Part shown: in pieces, positions 27,327-36,404 of the stretch | Layout: each line of letters opens with the position of its first letter | Numbering within the stretch: position 1 is the stretch's first letter | NCBI RefSeq assembly: GCF_001874145.1 | Contig: NZ_MPCX01000006.1 | Span: 46,961-110,960, forward strand | DNA from: Lacinutrix sp. MedPE-SW | GTDB taxonomy: Bacteria; Bacteroidota; Bacteroidia; Flavobacteriales; Flavobacteriaceae | DNA length: 64,000 nt | Direction: 5' to 3' | The notes under the pieces: generated by a model | What the model saw: only the letters and a program-made list of their open reading frames with translations | The model's database searches: none | What the model was told of the DNA's origin: nothing | Made by a program: the position numbers and the translations under genes

Positions 27327-27393
27327 TTCAGAAAGAAATTAGAGCTATTCAGAAAAAAGCAAATTGAAAACCTTCAAAAGTGTAGTTATTTTG
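27327..27393 (+). promoter_or_regulatory. Candidate LytTR-controlled promoter C (T9SS surface protein)
   Basis: TTCAGAAA at 27327 and at 27348 (21 bp apart), then TTATTTTG at 27386-27393 (38 bp after the second copy), with TTGAA at the -33 position. All distances match promoter B. The start codon lies 26 bases after the -7 element. Confidence 0.62.
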
Positions 27394-27418
27394 TTGTTGA
27401 ATATTAATCTCAATTACA

Positions 27419-29476
27419 ATGAAAAAAACTTTACTCTTATTTTCTTTTTTAATAGCGACTGCATGGTGTAGCATACATGCACAAATAAACATTCCCGATG
27501 CTAATTTTAAAGCGTATCTTGTTGGAGATCCAGCTATTAATACAAATGGTGATAGCGAAATTTCTGTTGCAGAAGCGCAAGCCTTTACAGGAACAATATC
27601 GGCTACAAGTTTAGGAATTACAGATTTAACAGGAATTGAAGCTTTTGTAAATATAACTACATTAGAAGTATATTCAAATATCCTAACATCGTTAGATGTT
27701 AGTAACAATACTAATTTAACCCGATTGCATTGTGCAAACAACCAAATAACAACCATAGATGTTAGTGGTATTCCAACATTAAATCAGATTCATTGTCAAA
27801 ATAATCAGTTAGTAGAATTAAATTTAGCTAATGGGAATAATGCTAATTTTTCGTACATGAAATCATACGGAAATCCTAATTTAACATGTATTCAGCATGA
27901 TGCAAGTTTTACGCCACCTTATACTAATGCAGGCCAATATGCTAATGGATGGACAAGAGATGCAAACTCTAGCTATTCTTCTAACTGTAATTATGGACCT
28001 GTTTATGTAGATGCCAACGCTTCTGGAGCAAATAACGGAAGTTCTTGGGCTGATGCTTACACAACGATTGATGCTGCATTAGTTGGTGCTACGCCAAATA
28101 GTAAAATATGGGTAGCTAAAGGTGTTTATAAGCCAACAACTAAAAACACGCCATTAGAAATAAATGATACAAGTGTTGCTATTTATGGTGGTTTTGATGG
28201 TACTGAAACTCAACTGTCAGATAGGGATTTATCTTTAATAAATACAGCTAATGCAACTGTTATTACAGGTGATATGAACGGTGATGATATTGATGGTGAT
28301 TTTACATCTAATAAATCTGATAATGCCGATAGATTAATATTAGTAGATGCTACTAATATTATTATTGACGGTTTTATTTTAGAAAATATTTACGATACCT
28401 CAAGTAATGCTAACAATCAAGATAATGGAGTTATTTATTCAAGATATAGTGGTGCTTCAACTTGGATTGAAAACCTGAGTATAAAAAACTGTAGTTTTAA
28501 AAATAACTATAGTAATGACTTTTTAATTAAAGGTTTTGGTTTAAAAGATAACTTCAAACTTTACAACGTTAGTTTTACAAATAATATAAGTACAGGACAA
28601 AGTATTATTTTATTACTTACAGATCGTTTTAACAATATTTTTGCAGACTTTTCTAACGTACTATTTGCTGACAACCAAACCAAGTTTTCTGTTATCAATG
28701 CATATAGAATTCCTGATGGTTCATTTACAAACTTCAGTGACTTAGATTTAATAATAACTAATTCATCTTTTATTAATAATAATGTAGTAAACGTCAATAA
28801 TACATCTTTTGGACAGGCTATTATCATGGGATCTGATAATACTAGAGGACACTTAGAGATAAATAACTCTATCTTTTTTGGCAATACGTTAAACGGAGCT
28901 TATGCAGATAGAGATATTTCTTATGGTACACAAGGTAATCATTATGAATTAGTAATTAATAATTCTATAACTCAAATAACAAACAATGGAGGCGCATCTG
29001 GAGCTTTTGCAGCACCATTATTTACTAATGTTCAAGATTTAGATCCAAATACAGTATCACTTAATTTAAGTGCAGATTATAAACCAACAACAAGTTCCTC
29101 TTACGTTTTAGATAATGGAGAAAACACATTTTATAATACTGCTTTATTTGGTGATTTTGATTTATCGGGTAACAATAGAATTTTCAACTCTACAATAGAT
29201 TTAGGTGCTCATGAATACGTTTCTACATTAAGTGTTGCTGCTGTTTCTTTAAGTAAAAATTCAATAAAATTATATCCTAATCCAGCAATAGACGTTGTAA
29301 ATATTAAGACTAATCAAACTATTGAAAACGTTTCAGTATTTAATGTAAATGGTCAAAAAGTACTTGAAATAGCTAATCAATCTCAAATTAATATTTCTAA
29401 TTTACCAACAGGAATGTACTTTTTAAATATAAACACTAACCAATCAAACCAAACAATAAAAATCTTAAAACAGTAA
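27419..29476 (+). CDS. T9SS-secreted surface protein with leucine-rich repeats and beta-helix
   Basis: A 685-residue secreted protein. Signal peptide (1-21); a short leucine-rich repeat region (about 60-150) with repeats such as LTSLDVSNNTNLTRLHCANN; then from about 195 a right-handed beta-helix of the pectate-lyase-like kind, starting with VYVDANASGANNGSSWADAY as in many polymorphic outer membrane proteins; and a type IX sorting domain (about 615-685) starting KLYPNPA with the NLPTGMYFLNI motif. It should be exported through T9SS and remain on the surface or be released. Adhesion or carbohydrate binding is likely; no catalytic triad of a lyase was identified. Likely controlled by the LytTR system upstream. 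Confidence 0.88.
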   Translation: MKKTLLLFSFLIATAWCSIHAQINIPDANFKAYLVGDPAINTNGDSEISVAEAQAFTGTISATSLGITDLTGIEAFVNITTLEVYSNILTSLDVSNNTNLTRLHCANNQITTIDVSGIPTLNQIHCQNNQLVELNLANGNNANFSYMKSYGNPNLTCIQHDASFTPPYTNAGQYANGWTRDANSSYSSNCNYGPVYVDANASGANNGSSWADAYTTIDAALVGATPNSKIWVAKGVYKPTTKNTPLEINDTSVAIYGGFDGTETQLSDRDLSLINTANATVITGDMNGDDIDGDFTSNKSDNADRLILVDATNIIIDGFILENIYDTSSNANNQDNGVIYSRYSGASTWIENLSIKNCSFKNNYSNDFLIKGFGLKDNFKLYNVSFTNNISTGQSIILLLTDRFNNIFADFSNVLFADNQTKFSVINAYRIPDGSFTNFSDLDLIITNSSFINNNVVNVNNTSFGQAIIMGSDNTRGHLEINNSIFFGNTLNGAYADRDISYGTQGNHYELVINNSITQITNNGGASGAFAAPLFTNVQDLDPNTVSLNLSADYKPTTSSSYVLDNGENTFYNTALFGDFDLSGNNRIFNSTIDLGAHEYVSTLSVAAVSLSKNSIKLYPNPAIDVVNIKTNQTIENVSVFNVNGQKVLEIANQSQINISNLPTGMYFLNINTNQSNQTIKILKQ

Positions 29477-29484
29477 TTTTTAAA

Positions 29485-30042
29485 ATGAAAAAATTAAACA
29501 AAGTTGTAATCTTATTGTGTCTTGCTTTAGCTGTATTAAATTGTTCTTCAGACGATGATAATAATTCAATTGTAGACAATGCAGTAACAAATAAAATAAC
29601 TGTAGGCGATTCAGATTTTGAAATGAATACAGCTATTGTTGAACCTACATTAAATAATTCGGTGTTTTTGAGTTTAACAAATAAAACACAAGCACAAATT
29701 GAAGCATCTTATAGCGGTACTACACTTAACAATGTAGATTACTTTACGGCTAGAATAAACCATTCAGATTTGACATCTAATGTCACTTATGATTTAACTG
29801 AAATATCAAATTTAGAATTTATTGTAGATGGTGACGTTATAAATTCTGAATACGAAAATGGTTTTAGTCAATTTTATAAAAGTGGTAGTGATGAGAATTT
29901 AGAGGTTACCCAAGGTAGTATTATGGTAACTAATTATTCTGTAGATAATTTAACTTTAAGCTTTACCTTTTTAAGACATGATGGTACCCAAATTTCTGGA
30001 AGTTATAATGGTACGTTTTTGCCTTTAGACGATCTAGAATAA
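29485..30042 (+). CDS. Lipoprotein of unknown function
   Basis: A 185-residue lipoprotein. The lipobox ends at Cys 20 (AVLNC) and is followed by SSDDDNN, the acidic export signal that sends Bacteroidetes lipoproteins to the cell surface. The mature part is predicted beta-rich and contains no motif I recognise. It starts 8 bases after the T9SS protein gene, so the two are one operon and it may help anchor or retain that protein. It ends at a bidirectional terminator. Confidence 0.78.
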   Translation: MKKLNKVVILLCLALAVLNCSSDDDNNSIVDNAVTNKITVGDSDFEMNTAIVEPTLNNSVFLSLTNKTQAQIEASYSGTTLNNVDYFTARINHSDLTSNVTYDLTEISNLEFIVDGDVINSEYENGFSQFYKSGSDENLEVTQGSIMVTNYSVDNLTLSFTFLRHDGTQISGSYNGTFLPLDDLE

Positions 30043-30050
30043 AAATTATA

Positions 30051-30083
30051 AAAAAAGTGCAACCATTTGGTTGCCCTTTTTTT
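30051..30083. terminator. Bidirectional terminator
   Basis: A-rich run, stem GCAACC/GGTTGC (with an outer G-C after one mismatch), 4-base loop, and T-rich run. It sits between convergent genes ending at 30042 (+) and 30098 (-) and works in both directions. Confidence 0.85.
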
Positions 30084-30097
30084 ATAATAATTTGTAA

Positions 30098-30484
30098 TTA
30101 TTGTTTTATAAAATGATGGTTTGATATGTTAGCTAGAATAACAGTACCATTATCTATAAACTCAACAGAACTTGTAATTTCTGTATCATCACTTAAAGTA
30201 ATGTATAGCATATTGTTATTAACATGCCACGTTAATTCATTAGCACTAGAAATTATACCTTCATCTGTAATACGTAAATCTGTAATAAGACCACTACCAT
30301 TATCGTTAGATAATGTTATTTTATATTCAACATTAGGATCAATAAGGTGATCTGCTCTTAGCCATTCTCCAACCAACGCAGTTTCTGTTGCAGATTTAGC
30401 TTCTGTTAAATCATCATCACTATTACATGACCATTGTGTCAAGCAAATAAGAACAATTAGTGTTAGTTTAGCTATAAATTTCAT
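30098..30484 (-). CDS. Small lipocalin-like lipoprotein
   Basis: A 128-residue lipoprotein with lipobox Cys 20 (TQWSC) followed by NSDDD, again a surface-export signal. The mature part starts with LVGEWLRAD and alternates short strands (YKITLSND, NMLYITLSD, TVILANISN), which matches the lipocalin-like (DUF4923/lipocalin_4-type) proteins of Bacteroidetes. Ligand is unknown. It stands alone between a bidirectional terminator and the dnaN terminator. Confidence 0.75.
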   Translation of the reverse strand: MKFIAKLTLIVLICLTQWSCNSDDDLTEAKSATETALVGEWLRADHLIDPNVEYKITLSNDNGSGLITDLRITDEGIISSANELTWHVNNNMLYITLSDDTEITSSVEFIDNGTVILANISNHHFIKQ

Positions 30485-30580
30485 ATCTGTTTCTAAAATA
30501 ATTTTATTAAAATGTAAAATTATCTATTTAATAAATGGTAATTATATTATAAATGTACAGTTTTATTTTTTTTTGATTAA

Positions 30581-30614
30581 AAAAAAAGCAATTCACGGAT
30601 GAATTGCTTTTTTT
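30581..30614 (-). terminator. Terminator of dnaN
   Basis: Stem AGCAATTC/GAATTGCT (30587-30594 and 30601-30608) with a 6-base loop, flanked by A and T runs so that it works on the minus strand, 22 bases after the dnaN stop codon. Confidence 0.87.
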
Positions 30615-30635
30615 ATAGTTAAAAAGGTGTTTTTT

Positions 30636-31754
30636 TTAACTGTTTAACATTACTGGCATTACTAACATAGTAACATGTTCTCCTTCATCAAGACCATCAA
30701 TTGGTGTTAAAATTCCTGCTCTATTAGGCATGCTCATTTCTAATTGTACATCTGTAGCATTTAAGTTGTTAAGCATCTCTGTTAAAAAACGAGAGTTAAA
30801 ACCTATTTGCATATCGTCTCCTTGATAATCACAAGTTAAACGTTCTTCAGCTTTGTTAGAGTAATCTATATCTTCTGCAGAAATATTTAATTCTGCACCA
30901 GCAATTTTTAAGCGTATTTGGTGTGTAGTTTTATTAGAAAAAATACTAACACGTTTTACAGAGTTTAAAAATTGTGTTCTGTCTATACTTAATTTATTAG
31001 GGTTTTCTTTTGGTATTACCGCTTCATAATTAGGGTATTTACCATCAATTAAACGACAAATTAAAATTGTGTTTTCAAAAGTAAATTTAGCATTAGAGTC
31101 ATTATACTCTATAGTTACATCTTGGTCACTAGAAGATAAAATACCTTTTAATAACGTTAATGGTTTTTTAGGCATAATAAATTCTGCAACTTGAGAAGCA
31201 GAAACATCTTCACGAGTGTATTTTACTAGTTTGTGTGCATCTGTAGCTACAAAAGTTAAGTTATCTGTAGAGAATTGAAAAAACACACCACTCATTACTG
31301 GTCTTAAATCATCGTTACCAGCAGCAAAAATTGTTTTACTAATTGCTGTTGCTAATATATCTCCAGAAATTGTTGTAGCACTTGGATCTTCAAGAGATAC
31401 AGCTTTTGGAAACTCAGCACCATCTGCATAAGCTAAAGCATATTTACCATGGTTTGAGCTAATTTCTACCGTATTGTTTTCTTCTACTGTAAAAGTTAAT
31501 GGCTGCTCTGGAAATGTTTTTAAAGTATCTAATAATAATCTAGCAGGAATTGCTACACTACCTTTACTATCACTTTCTATATCTAATGTTGAAGACATAG
31601 TGGTTTCTAAATCACTTGCCGAAACTGTAAGCGCATTGTTATCAATATCGAAAAGAAAATTATCTAAAATAGGTAAGGTGTTTGAGTTGTTTATTACACC
31701 TCCTAAAACTTGTAGTTGCTTAAGTAAATAAGTACTTGATACTATAAACTTCAT
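30636..31754 (-). CDS. dnaN: DNA polymerase III beta subunit (sliding clamp)
   Basis: A 372-residue ring-forming clamp that tethers the replicase to DNA. The three tandem clamp folds are of normal length. Family segments include the N-terminal MKFIVSSTYLLKQLQ, LPILDNFLF in the first fold, the FVATDAHKL segment, and a C-terminal MPVMLN in place of the E. coli MPMRL. A TATATTTG -7 element lies 40 bases upstream, and a terminator follows, so it seems to be its own unit. It is not next to dnaA here, which is usual in Flavobacteriaceae. Confidence 0.97.
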   Translation of the reverse strand: MKFIVSSTYLLKQLQVLGGVINNSNTLPILDNFLFDIDNNALTVSASDLETTMSSTLDIESDSKGSVAIPARLLLDTLKTFPEQPLTFTVEENNTVEISSNHGKYALAYADGAEFPKAVSLEDPSATTISGDILATAISKTIFAAGNDDLRPVMSGVFFQFSTDNLTFVATDAHKLVKYTREDVSASQVAEFIMPKKPLTLLKGILSSSDQDVTIEYNDSNAKFTFENTILICRLIDGKYPNYEAVIPKENPNKLSIDRTQFLNSVKRVSIFSNKTTHQIRLKIAGAELNISAEDIDYSNKAEERLTCDYQGDDMQIGFNSRFLTEMLNNLNATDVQLEMSMPNRAGILTPIDGLDEGEHVTMLVMPVMLNS

Positions 31755-31793
31755 ATATGAAATGGTCGTTAAATTCTATAAAATTGATTATTA

Positions 31794-31801
31794 CAAATAT
31801 A
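31794..31801 (-). promoter_or_regulatory. Candidate -7 element of dnaN
   Basis: On the minus strand TATATTTG matches TAnnTTTG exactly and ends 39 bases before the dnaN ATG. A -33 TTG at ideal spacing is not evident. Confidence 0.55.
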
Positions 31802-31878
31802 TTGCTTAACTGTTTAAAACTGAAACAAACTTATTAACAAGTTTTTTCTTAAGAAACGGCATATTTCATCATTATTTT

Positions 31879-34278
31879 TTAATGTTTTTTAGCGTATTTA
31901 CGTTTTCTTATAAAATTAAATATTATACCAAACAGTGCTAATATCAATAATGGCAATAGAATGTTAACCAGTTGCCATTTGGTTTTTTGTTTTGCAATTT
32001 TTGCATAATCTAAAAAGGCAACTTCAACTTCTTTACTTCGAATGTTTATAAGTCCATCGTCATCTAAAAGATAATTAACAGCATTGAGTAAAAATTCTTT
32101 GTTTCCGTAGGTTTCTTTTGTCCATTTATCGAAACCTAAAGTTGTTGGTCTTCCTTTGTCTAAATCGTTTTTAATAACGTCTCCATCTGCAATAACAATC
32201 ATTTTTGTATTGCTACTTTTTGTTTTGTCGTTTTCAAGTGTAATTGGTTTAACACGATTGTTGTAAACCGAAGTAAATTCACCTTCTAATAACACAGCAA
32301 GGTTTTGCCTGTCTTTAGTAAATAACTCTTGAGCAGGTTCTTTAAGTGCAAAACCTAAACTAATTTCTTTAGGCGTACCTTCTAAACGGCTTGGTTTGTC
32401 ACTTTTTAAAAGAATAGTCTTTTTAATAGCGTTTTTAAGCGTATCTATTTGGTTTGCAAAATCAAACTTTACAAAGTTTATATTATTTACAATTGGGTGA
32501 TTAACGTCACTAAGTGCTAATGGAGAATATGGCCAACGAAAATGCTGTAATTTTAAGCTTTCATCTTGTCCTGTTTCTAGCGTAATACGACCAATGTTTT
32601 GACTTTTTACACTAGTAAGTAAAGGGTTTACCCTAACACCATATTTAAAAAAGAAATCGGTTAAATTTAAATCTCTTGGTACCGCTATATTTTTTCCTTC
32701 AGGATTAAATAAACTGTCTTTTTCCATGATAATTTTATCTACTAACCAAAGGCTTTTACCGCCATTCATGGTATATTGGTCTAGTACATATTTTTCGGCT
32801 TCTGTAAACGCTTCAGTTGGTTTAGCAGCTATAATTAAATCGTAACTATTTAAAGATTTTGATGTTTTTTGTGCATTAGTATCAACACTATCTAAAGTAA
32901 ATGGTGCGATGTAATAATACTGCCCTAATGTTTTTAAAAAATCGGCAATTTTAAGATCTGGCAATTCATTATTTCCTTTTAAAATGGCAATTTTTCTACG
33001 TTTTGGGTTTACCAATTTGCTTAAACCATCTGCAAAGGCGTATTCTAAATGTTGTACAGAGTTAGTAACTAATTCTTGCTGGTTGGCATTTACTTTATAT
33101 TTTACTAACGGGATGTCTATGGTTTGATTATCGTAACTAGCTAATGCCCAAGGAATAATAACACGTTGTGATTGCTGCCCGTTTTCTTGTACGCTAAGTT
33201 GCATTGGTTTTAAACCACGTTCACTTAATTGTGCTATATTTTGGTCACGAGTAGCTTCATCTTCAATTGGATTTATAAAACTAAATTTTATATTACTGTT
33301 ATAAGCCGAAAATTCTTCAAGTAACTGTCTTGTTTCAGTTTGAAGTCTTCTAAATTCCGAAGGAAAATCGTCACCTTCTAAAAACACATCAATAACAATT
33401 GGTCTGTTTACATCTTTTATAACATTTAATGATGCTTCGTTTAAAGTATAACGTTTATCAGATGTTAAATCGAATCTGCCATAAAATCTTGAACTAATAA
33501 ATATGTTTATTAGCAGAAGTGCTAGTGGTAATAATAAAAGGTTGAATTTGTTAATGGTTTTTGCACCTTCTAGATTAATTCGTTTTACCGTTAAAAACAC
33601 AAAAAAGATTGTAATACTTAAAAAATATAATATATCTCGCGTATCTAAAACACCGCGACTCATGCTTTTAAAGTGCGAGGCCATGCCTAATTGTTCAATA
33701 AATGTACTGTTTAAAAACTCTGAAAGGCCTTCAAAACCAACATAAAATAAAAAGCATAGAAATACAGCAATAATAAATGCTACAATTTGATTGTCGCTTA
33801 ATGTTGAAGAAAAAACACCAATGGCGGTATATGCAGCAACTAAAAAAAGTAATCCAAAATACGAGCCTAATGTACTACCAACATCTAGATTGCCAACAGG
33901 TTTCCCTAATTGGTTAACGGTATAAACATAGAGTAGAGTAGGAATAAGCGCTAAAATAATTAGTAAAAATGCGCCAAAGTATTTACCTAGTACAATTTGT
34001 AAATGTGAAATAGGTTTGGTTAACAAAAGCTCTAAAGTTCCTTGTTTTTTCTCATCGCTAAAACTTCGCATAGTAACCGCCGGAATAAGAAAAATTAAAA
34101 TCCATGGTGCTAATAAAAAGAATGATGATAAATCTGCAAAACCGTAATCTAACACATTAAATTCGCCTTTAAACAGCCATAAAAACAAGCCGTTTAGTAA
34201 TAGAAAAATGGCTATTACCAAATAACCAATTGGAGAAGCGAAAAATGAGTTTATTTCTTTTTTTAAAAGTGCGAACAT
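31879..34278 (-). CDS. gldFG: Fused gliding motility ABC transporter proteins GldF-GldG
   Basis: A 799-residue fusion. Residues 1-240 are GldF, an ABC-2 type permease with six helices and the VTMRSFSDEKKQGTLELLLTKP motif. From about 245 the protein is GldG: one helix, a large extracytoplasmic domain (start FYGRFDLTSDKRYTLNEAS), and a C-terminal helix (about 770-790). In Flavobacterium johnsoniae the two are separate genes of about 240 and 560 residues; together with the ATPase GldA they are needed for gliding. The join runs through without stop or frameshift (around VKRINLEGAKTINKF). GldA is not in this window. It ends an operon-like minus-strand run from 36278. Confidence 0.9.
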   Translation of the reverse strand: MFALLKKEINSFFASPIGYLVIAIFLLLNGLFLWLFKGEFNVLDYGFADLSSFFLLAPWILIFLIPAVTMRSFSDEKKQGTLELLLTKPISHLQIVLGKYFGAFLLIILALIPTLLYVYTVNQLGKPVGNLDVGSTLGSYFGLLFLVAAYTAIGVFSSTLSDNQIVAFIIAVFLCFLFYVGFEGLSEFLNSTFIEQLGMASHFKSMSRGVLDTRDILYFLSITIFFVFLTVKRINLEGAKTINKFNLLLLPLALLLINIFISSRFYGRFDLTSDKRYTLNEASLNVIKDVNRPIVIDVFLEGDDFPSEFRRLQTETRQLLEEFSAYNSNIKFSFINPIEDEATRDQNIAQLSERGLKPMQLSVQENGQQSQRVIIPWALASYDNQTIDIPLVKYKVNANQQELVTNSVQHLEYAFADGLSKLVNPKRRKIAILKGNNELPDLKIADFLKTLGQYYYIAPFTLDSVDTNAQKTSKSLNSYDLIIAAKPTEAFTEAEKYVLDQYTMNGGKSLWLVDKIIMEKDSLFNPEGKNIAVPRDLNLTDFFFKYGVRVNPLLTSVKSQNIGRITLETGQDESLKLQHFRWPYSPLALSDVNHPIVNNINFVKFDFANQIDTLKNAIKKTILLKSDKPSRLEGTPKEISLGFALKEPAQELFTKDRQNLAVLLEGEFTSVYNNRVKPITLENDKTKSSNTKMIVIADGDVIKNDLDKGRPTTLGFDKWTKETYGNKEFLLNAVNYLLDDDGLINIRSKEVEVAFLDYAKIAKQKTKWQLVNILLPLLILALFGIIFNFIRKRKYAKKH

Positions 34279-34310
34279 TATTTACTTTATGTTATAATTT
34301 GGGTAACCTT

Positions 34311-35105
34311 TTAGATTACGCTTAATTTTCTAATCATTAGAGAGAGCAATTTAGGAAAAAATCGTTTGGTGTAAACACCAAGTTTTTCCTTAAAACCAGC
34401 AATATAAACTTCTTGTTTTTTATTATAAATAGCTTTAGCCATTACTTTTGCAAATTGCTCTGGTTTTATACCATTTTTAGTGGCTTTATCCATGGTATTT
34501 TGAGCAGTACCATTTCCTGTTAATGCATTTATAGAAACATTAGTTTTAACAAATCCTGGACAAATTAGTGTAACCTTAATATTATCATTAAACACTTCTG
34601 CTCTTAAACTATCAAAAAAGCCATGTAACGCATGTTTACTTGCTGCATAACTAGAGCGAAAAGGAGTACCAATTTTACCAACAATACTTGTAGTTACTAC
34701 AAACTGTCCTGCTTGTCTTACAATAAAATGTGGTAATAAAGCTTTAGTAAGTGCAACTGTGCCTAAATAGTTAATATTTAAAATGCGTTTATCAACTTCA
34801 AAAGCTGTGTTTTTAGCTAGTGATCTTTGGCTTATTCCTCCATTGTTAACCAAAATATCTATATGACCAAAACTAGTAATTGCAGCTTCTGTTTTTTGCT
34901 TAAAAGTTACTGTGTTTTCTAAGTCTAGCGGTATTATTTTAACTAAGTCTGGATTTTTGCATTGCGCTTTAACAAGTTTTAAATCGTTTTCGTTTCTTGA
35001 AGATAAAATAAGTTTGGCATTATATTGAGATAAGACCATAGCAAGGTGTTTTCCAATACCAGAAGATGCTCCTGTAATCCAAATAATTTTATCTTTAAAA
35101 GTCAT
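34311..35105 (-). CDS. Short-chain dehydrogenase/reductase
   Basis: A 264-residue classical SDR. NAD(P) motif TGASSGIGKH (11-20), NNGG motif (87-90), and catalytic Ser 140, Tyr 153 and Lys 157 (YAASK) are all present. The C-terminal part is of the DHRS7-like group (SDR family oxidoreductases with an added hydrophobic end). Arg after the first strand (SSRNEN) suggests NADPH. Substrate is unknown. It begins 4 bases after the ABM gene and precedes gldFG by 32 bases. Confidence 0.88.
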   Translation of the reverse strand: MTFKDKIIWITGASSGIGKHLAMVLSQYNAKLILSSRNENDLKLVKAQCKNPDLVKIIPLDLENTVTFKQKTEAAITSFGHIDILVNNGGISQRSLAKNTAFEVDKRILNINYLGTVALTKALLPHFIVRQAGQFVVTTSIVGKIGTPFRSSYAASKHALHGFFDSLRAEVFNDNIKVTLICPGFVKTNVSINALTGNGTAQNTMDKATKNGIKPEQFAKVMAKAIYNKKQEVYIAGFKEKLGVYTKRFFPKLLSLMIRKLSVI

Positions 35106-35109
35106 TCAA

Positions 35110-35406
35110 TTACTTTAAACTGGTTAATTTATCTACACTCCAGGCTTCGGGTTTAGCATTAAACATTGGTTTTGTTTGCGCCCAAACGCCTTTAAATAAT
35201 TTAGAGTGGCGATAGTTGTTTAAATCGGTTTCTGTATTCCAATAAGAATACGTAAAAAAAATATTTGTATTGTGTTTGTCTCTATAAAGTTCTAAAAACT
35301 GGCAACCTTCAAAATTGCGAATTTTCTGTTTTACAGTTTCAAAATTACTTAGAAATTGTTCTATATGTTCTTCAGCAAAACTCATTTTTACAATTCTTAC
35401 AAACAT
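35110..35406 (-). CDS. Antibiotic biosynthesis monooxygenase (ABM) family protein
   Basis: A 98-residue dimeric alpha/beta barrel protein, with the start MFVRIVKMSF, the F-E-G-C-Q-F-L-E-L-Y-R centre and the S-Y-W-x-T-E-x-x-L-x-x-Y-R-x-S end typical of ABM proteins in this phylum. Members include cofactor-free monooxygenases and haem-degrading enzymes; the haem-binding residues of IsdG are not evident. Function is unassigned. It sits between the SAM hydrolase and SDR genes in one transcription unit. Confidence 0.82.
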   Translation of the reverse strand: MFVRIVKMSFAEEHIEQFLSNFETVKQKIRNFEGCQFLELYRDKHNTNIFFTYSYWNTETDLNNYRHSKLFKGVWAQTKPMFNAKPEAWSVDKLTSLK

Positions 35407-35429
35407 TATATAATTTTTATTTTTAAAGT

Positions 35430-36278
35430 TTAAAAGGCTCTATTCTCTTTAAAGAAATTTATTGTTACAGTATCTCTAAGTTTTAATCCCATTAAAGAAC
35501 TTGCTCCACCAACATTACCAGTGTTACCTTTGTAGATAGCAATTTCTAAATAATTTGAGGAGTTGAAAACTACTAAACCACGACCTTCATCGTTTCTTAA
35601 TTCTTCAGGTGTATTAAAATTTACAATATCACTGTATTTTGTATGTATTTTTTTAAACTTATGGTTTCTTGCAGAGATTTCGTAGGTTCTACTTTTACAA
35701 AGTGTATCAAAAAACGATTTTTTAATATTGGTAACTACATTACCGTAATTATCAATATAAATAATACTACCAATTATTTGCGTTTTTTCTTCATTAACGT
35801 AAGGTTCTAAGTTTTTTATAGGTTTTATTTTATCTATACTTTTACCTATAACGCCTAATGTGCCACCACGAGCAATATGGCAAGCCACTTTTACAAAAAC
35901 ATCTAATACAGGGAAACTGGTTTCTATTTTATCGTGAATATTAATTTCTACAATTTGCTTAGGTGAAATTTCGGCGCAAATCATACTCATAATACCATTG
36001 TTTGCACAAACAAAATAATGTCCATTTAATTCTATGGCAATATGTTTGTTCTCTTGGTTGATTTCAGAGTCTATTCCAATAATATGTATGGTTCCTTCGG
36101 GAAAACTACTATATGCATTTTGAATTACATAAGCAGCCTCAGGTATATTAAAAGGAGAAATAGAATGAGAGATATCAACAATCCTTACATCGGGCATTTC
36201 AGTATAAATAGCGCCTTTTATCGCACCAGCAAAGTGATCTTTCTCACCAAAGTCTGTAGTTAATGTGATAATTGCCAT
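35430..36278 (-). CDS. S-adenosyl-L-methionine hydrolase (adenosine-forming), DUF62 family
   Basis: A 282-residue member of the SAM hydroxide adenosyltransferase (DUF62) family, related to fluorinase and chlorinase but using water. Family motifs are the N-terminal TLTTDFGEKDHFAGAIKG, FVCANNGI in the centre and YIDNYGNVVTN in the second domain. It would convert SAM to adenosine and methionine; the physiological purpose is unclear. It is the first gene of a minus-strand run (ABM, SDR, gldFG) and divergent from phoH. Confidence 0.9.
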   Translation of the reverse strand: MAIITLTTDFGEKDHFAGAIKGAIYTEMPDVRIVDISHSISPFNIPEAAYVIQNAYSSFPEGTIHIIGIDSEINQENKHIAIELNGHYFVCANNGIMSMICAEISPKQIVEINIHDKIETSFPVLDVFVKVACHIARGGTLGVIGKSIDKIKPIKNLEPYVNEEKTQIIGSIIYIDNYGNVVTNIKKSFFDTLCKSRTYEISARNHKFKKIHTKYSDIVNFNTPEELRNDEGRGLVVFNSSNYLEIAIYKGNTGNVGGASSLMGLKLRDTVTINFFKENRAF

Positions 36279-36392
36279 TTAGTAATTGTTGATATTTATT
36301 TTGATTAAAGTGAATAAAAGTTGTGTAACTTCCTTAAGTTTATAAAACAAAACAAAACTAAGAAATTAGAATAGAAATTCTTAATTAAATCT

Positions 36393-36404
36393 ATGCGCTT
36401 TTGA
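36393..36404 (+). other. Three-codon ORF overlapping the phoH start
   Basis: ATG CGC TTT TGA lies immediately before the PhoH frame, and its stop TGA shares two bases with the TTG start at 36401. Termination here could feed re-initiation on the TTG, or the overlap could be chance. Confidence 0.3.

Noticed and set aside
27349..27756. 135-residue minus-strand ORF across the start of the T9SS protein gene
   Set aside because: It lies opposite a confident gene with signal peptide and LRR, covers the LytTR repeat region and shows no family motif; it is a shadow frame.
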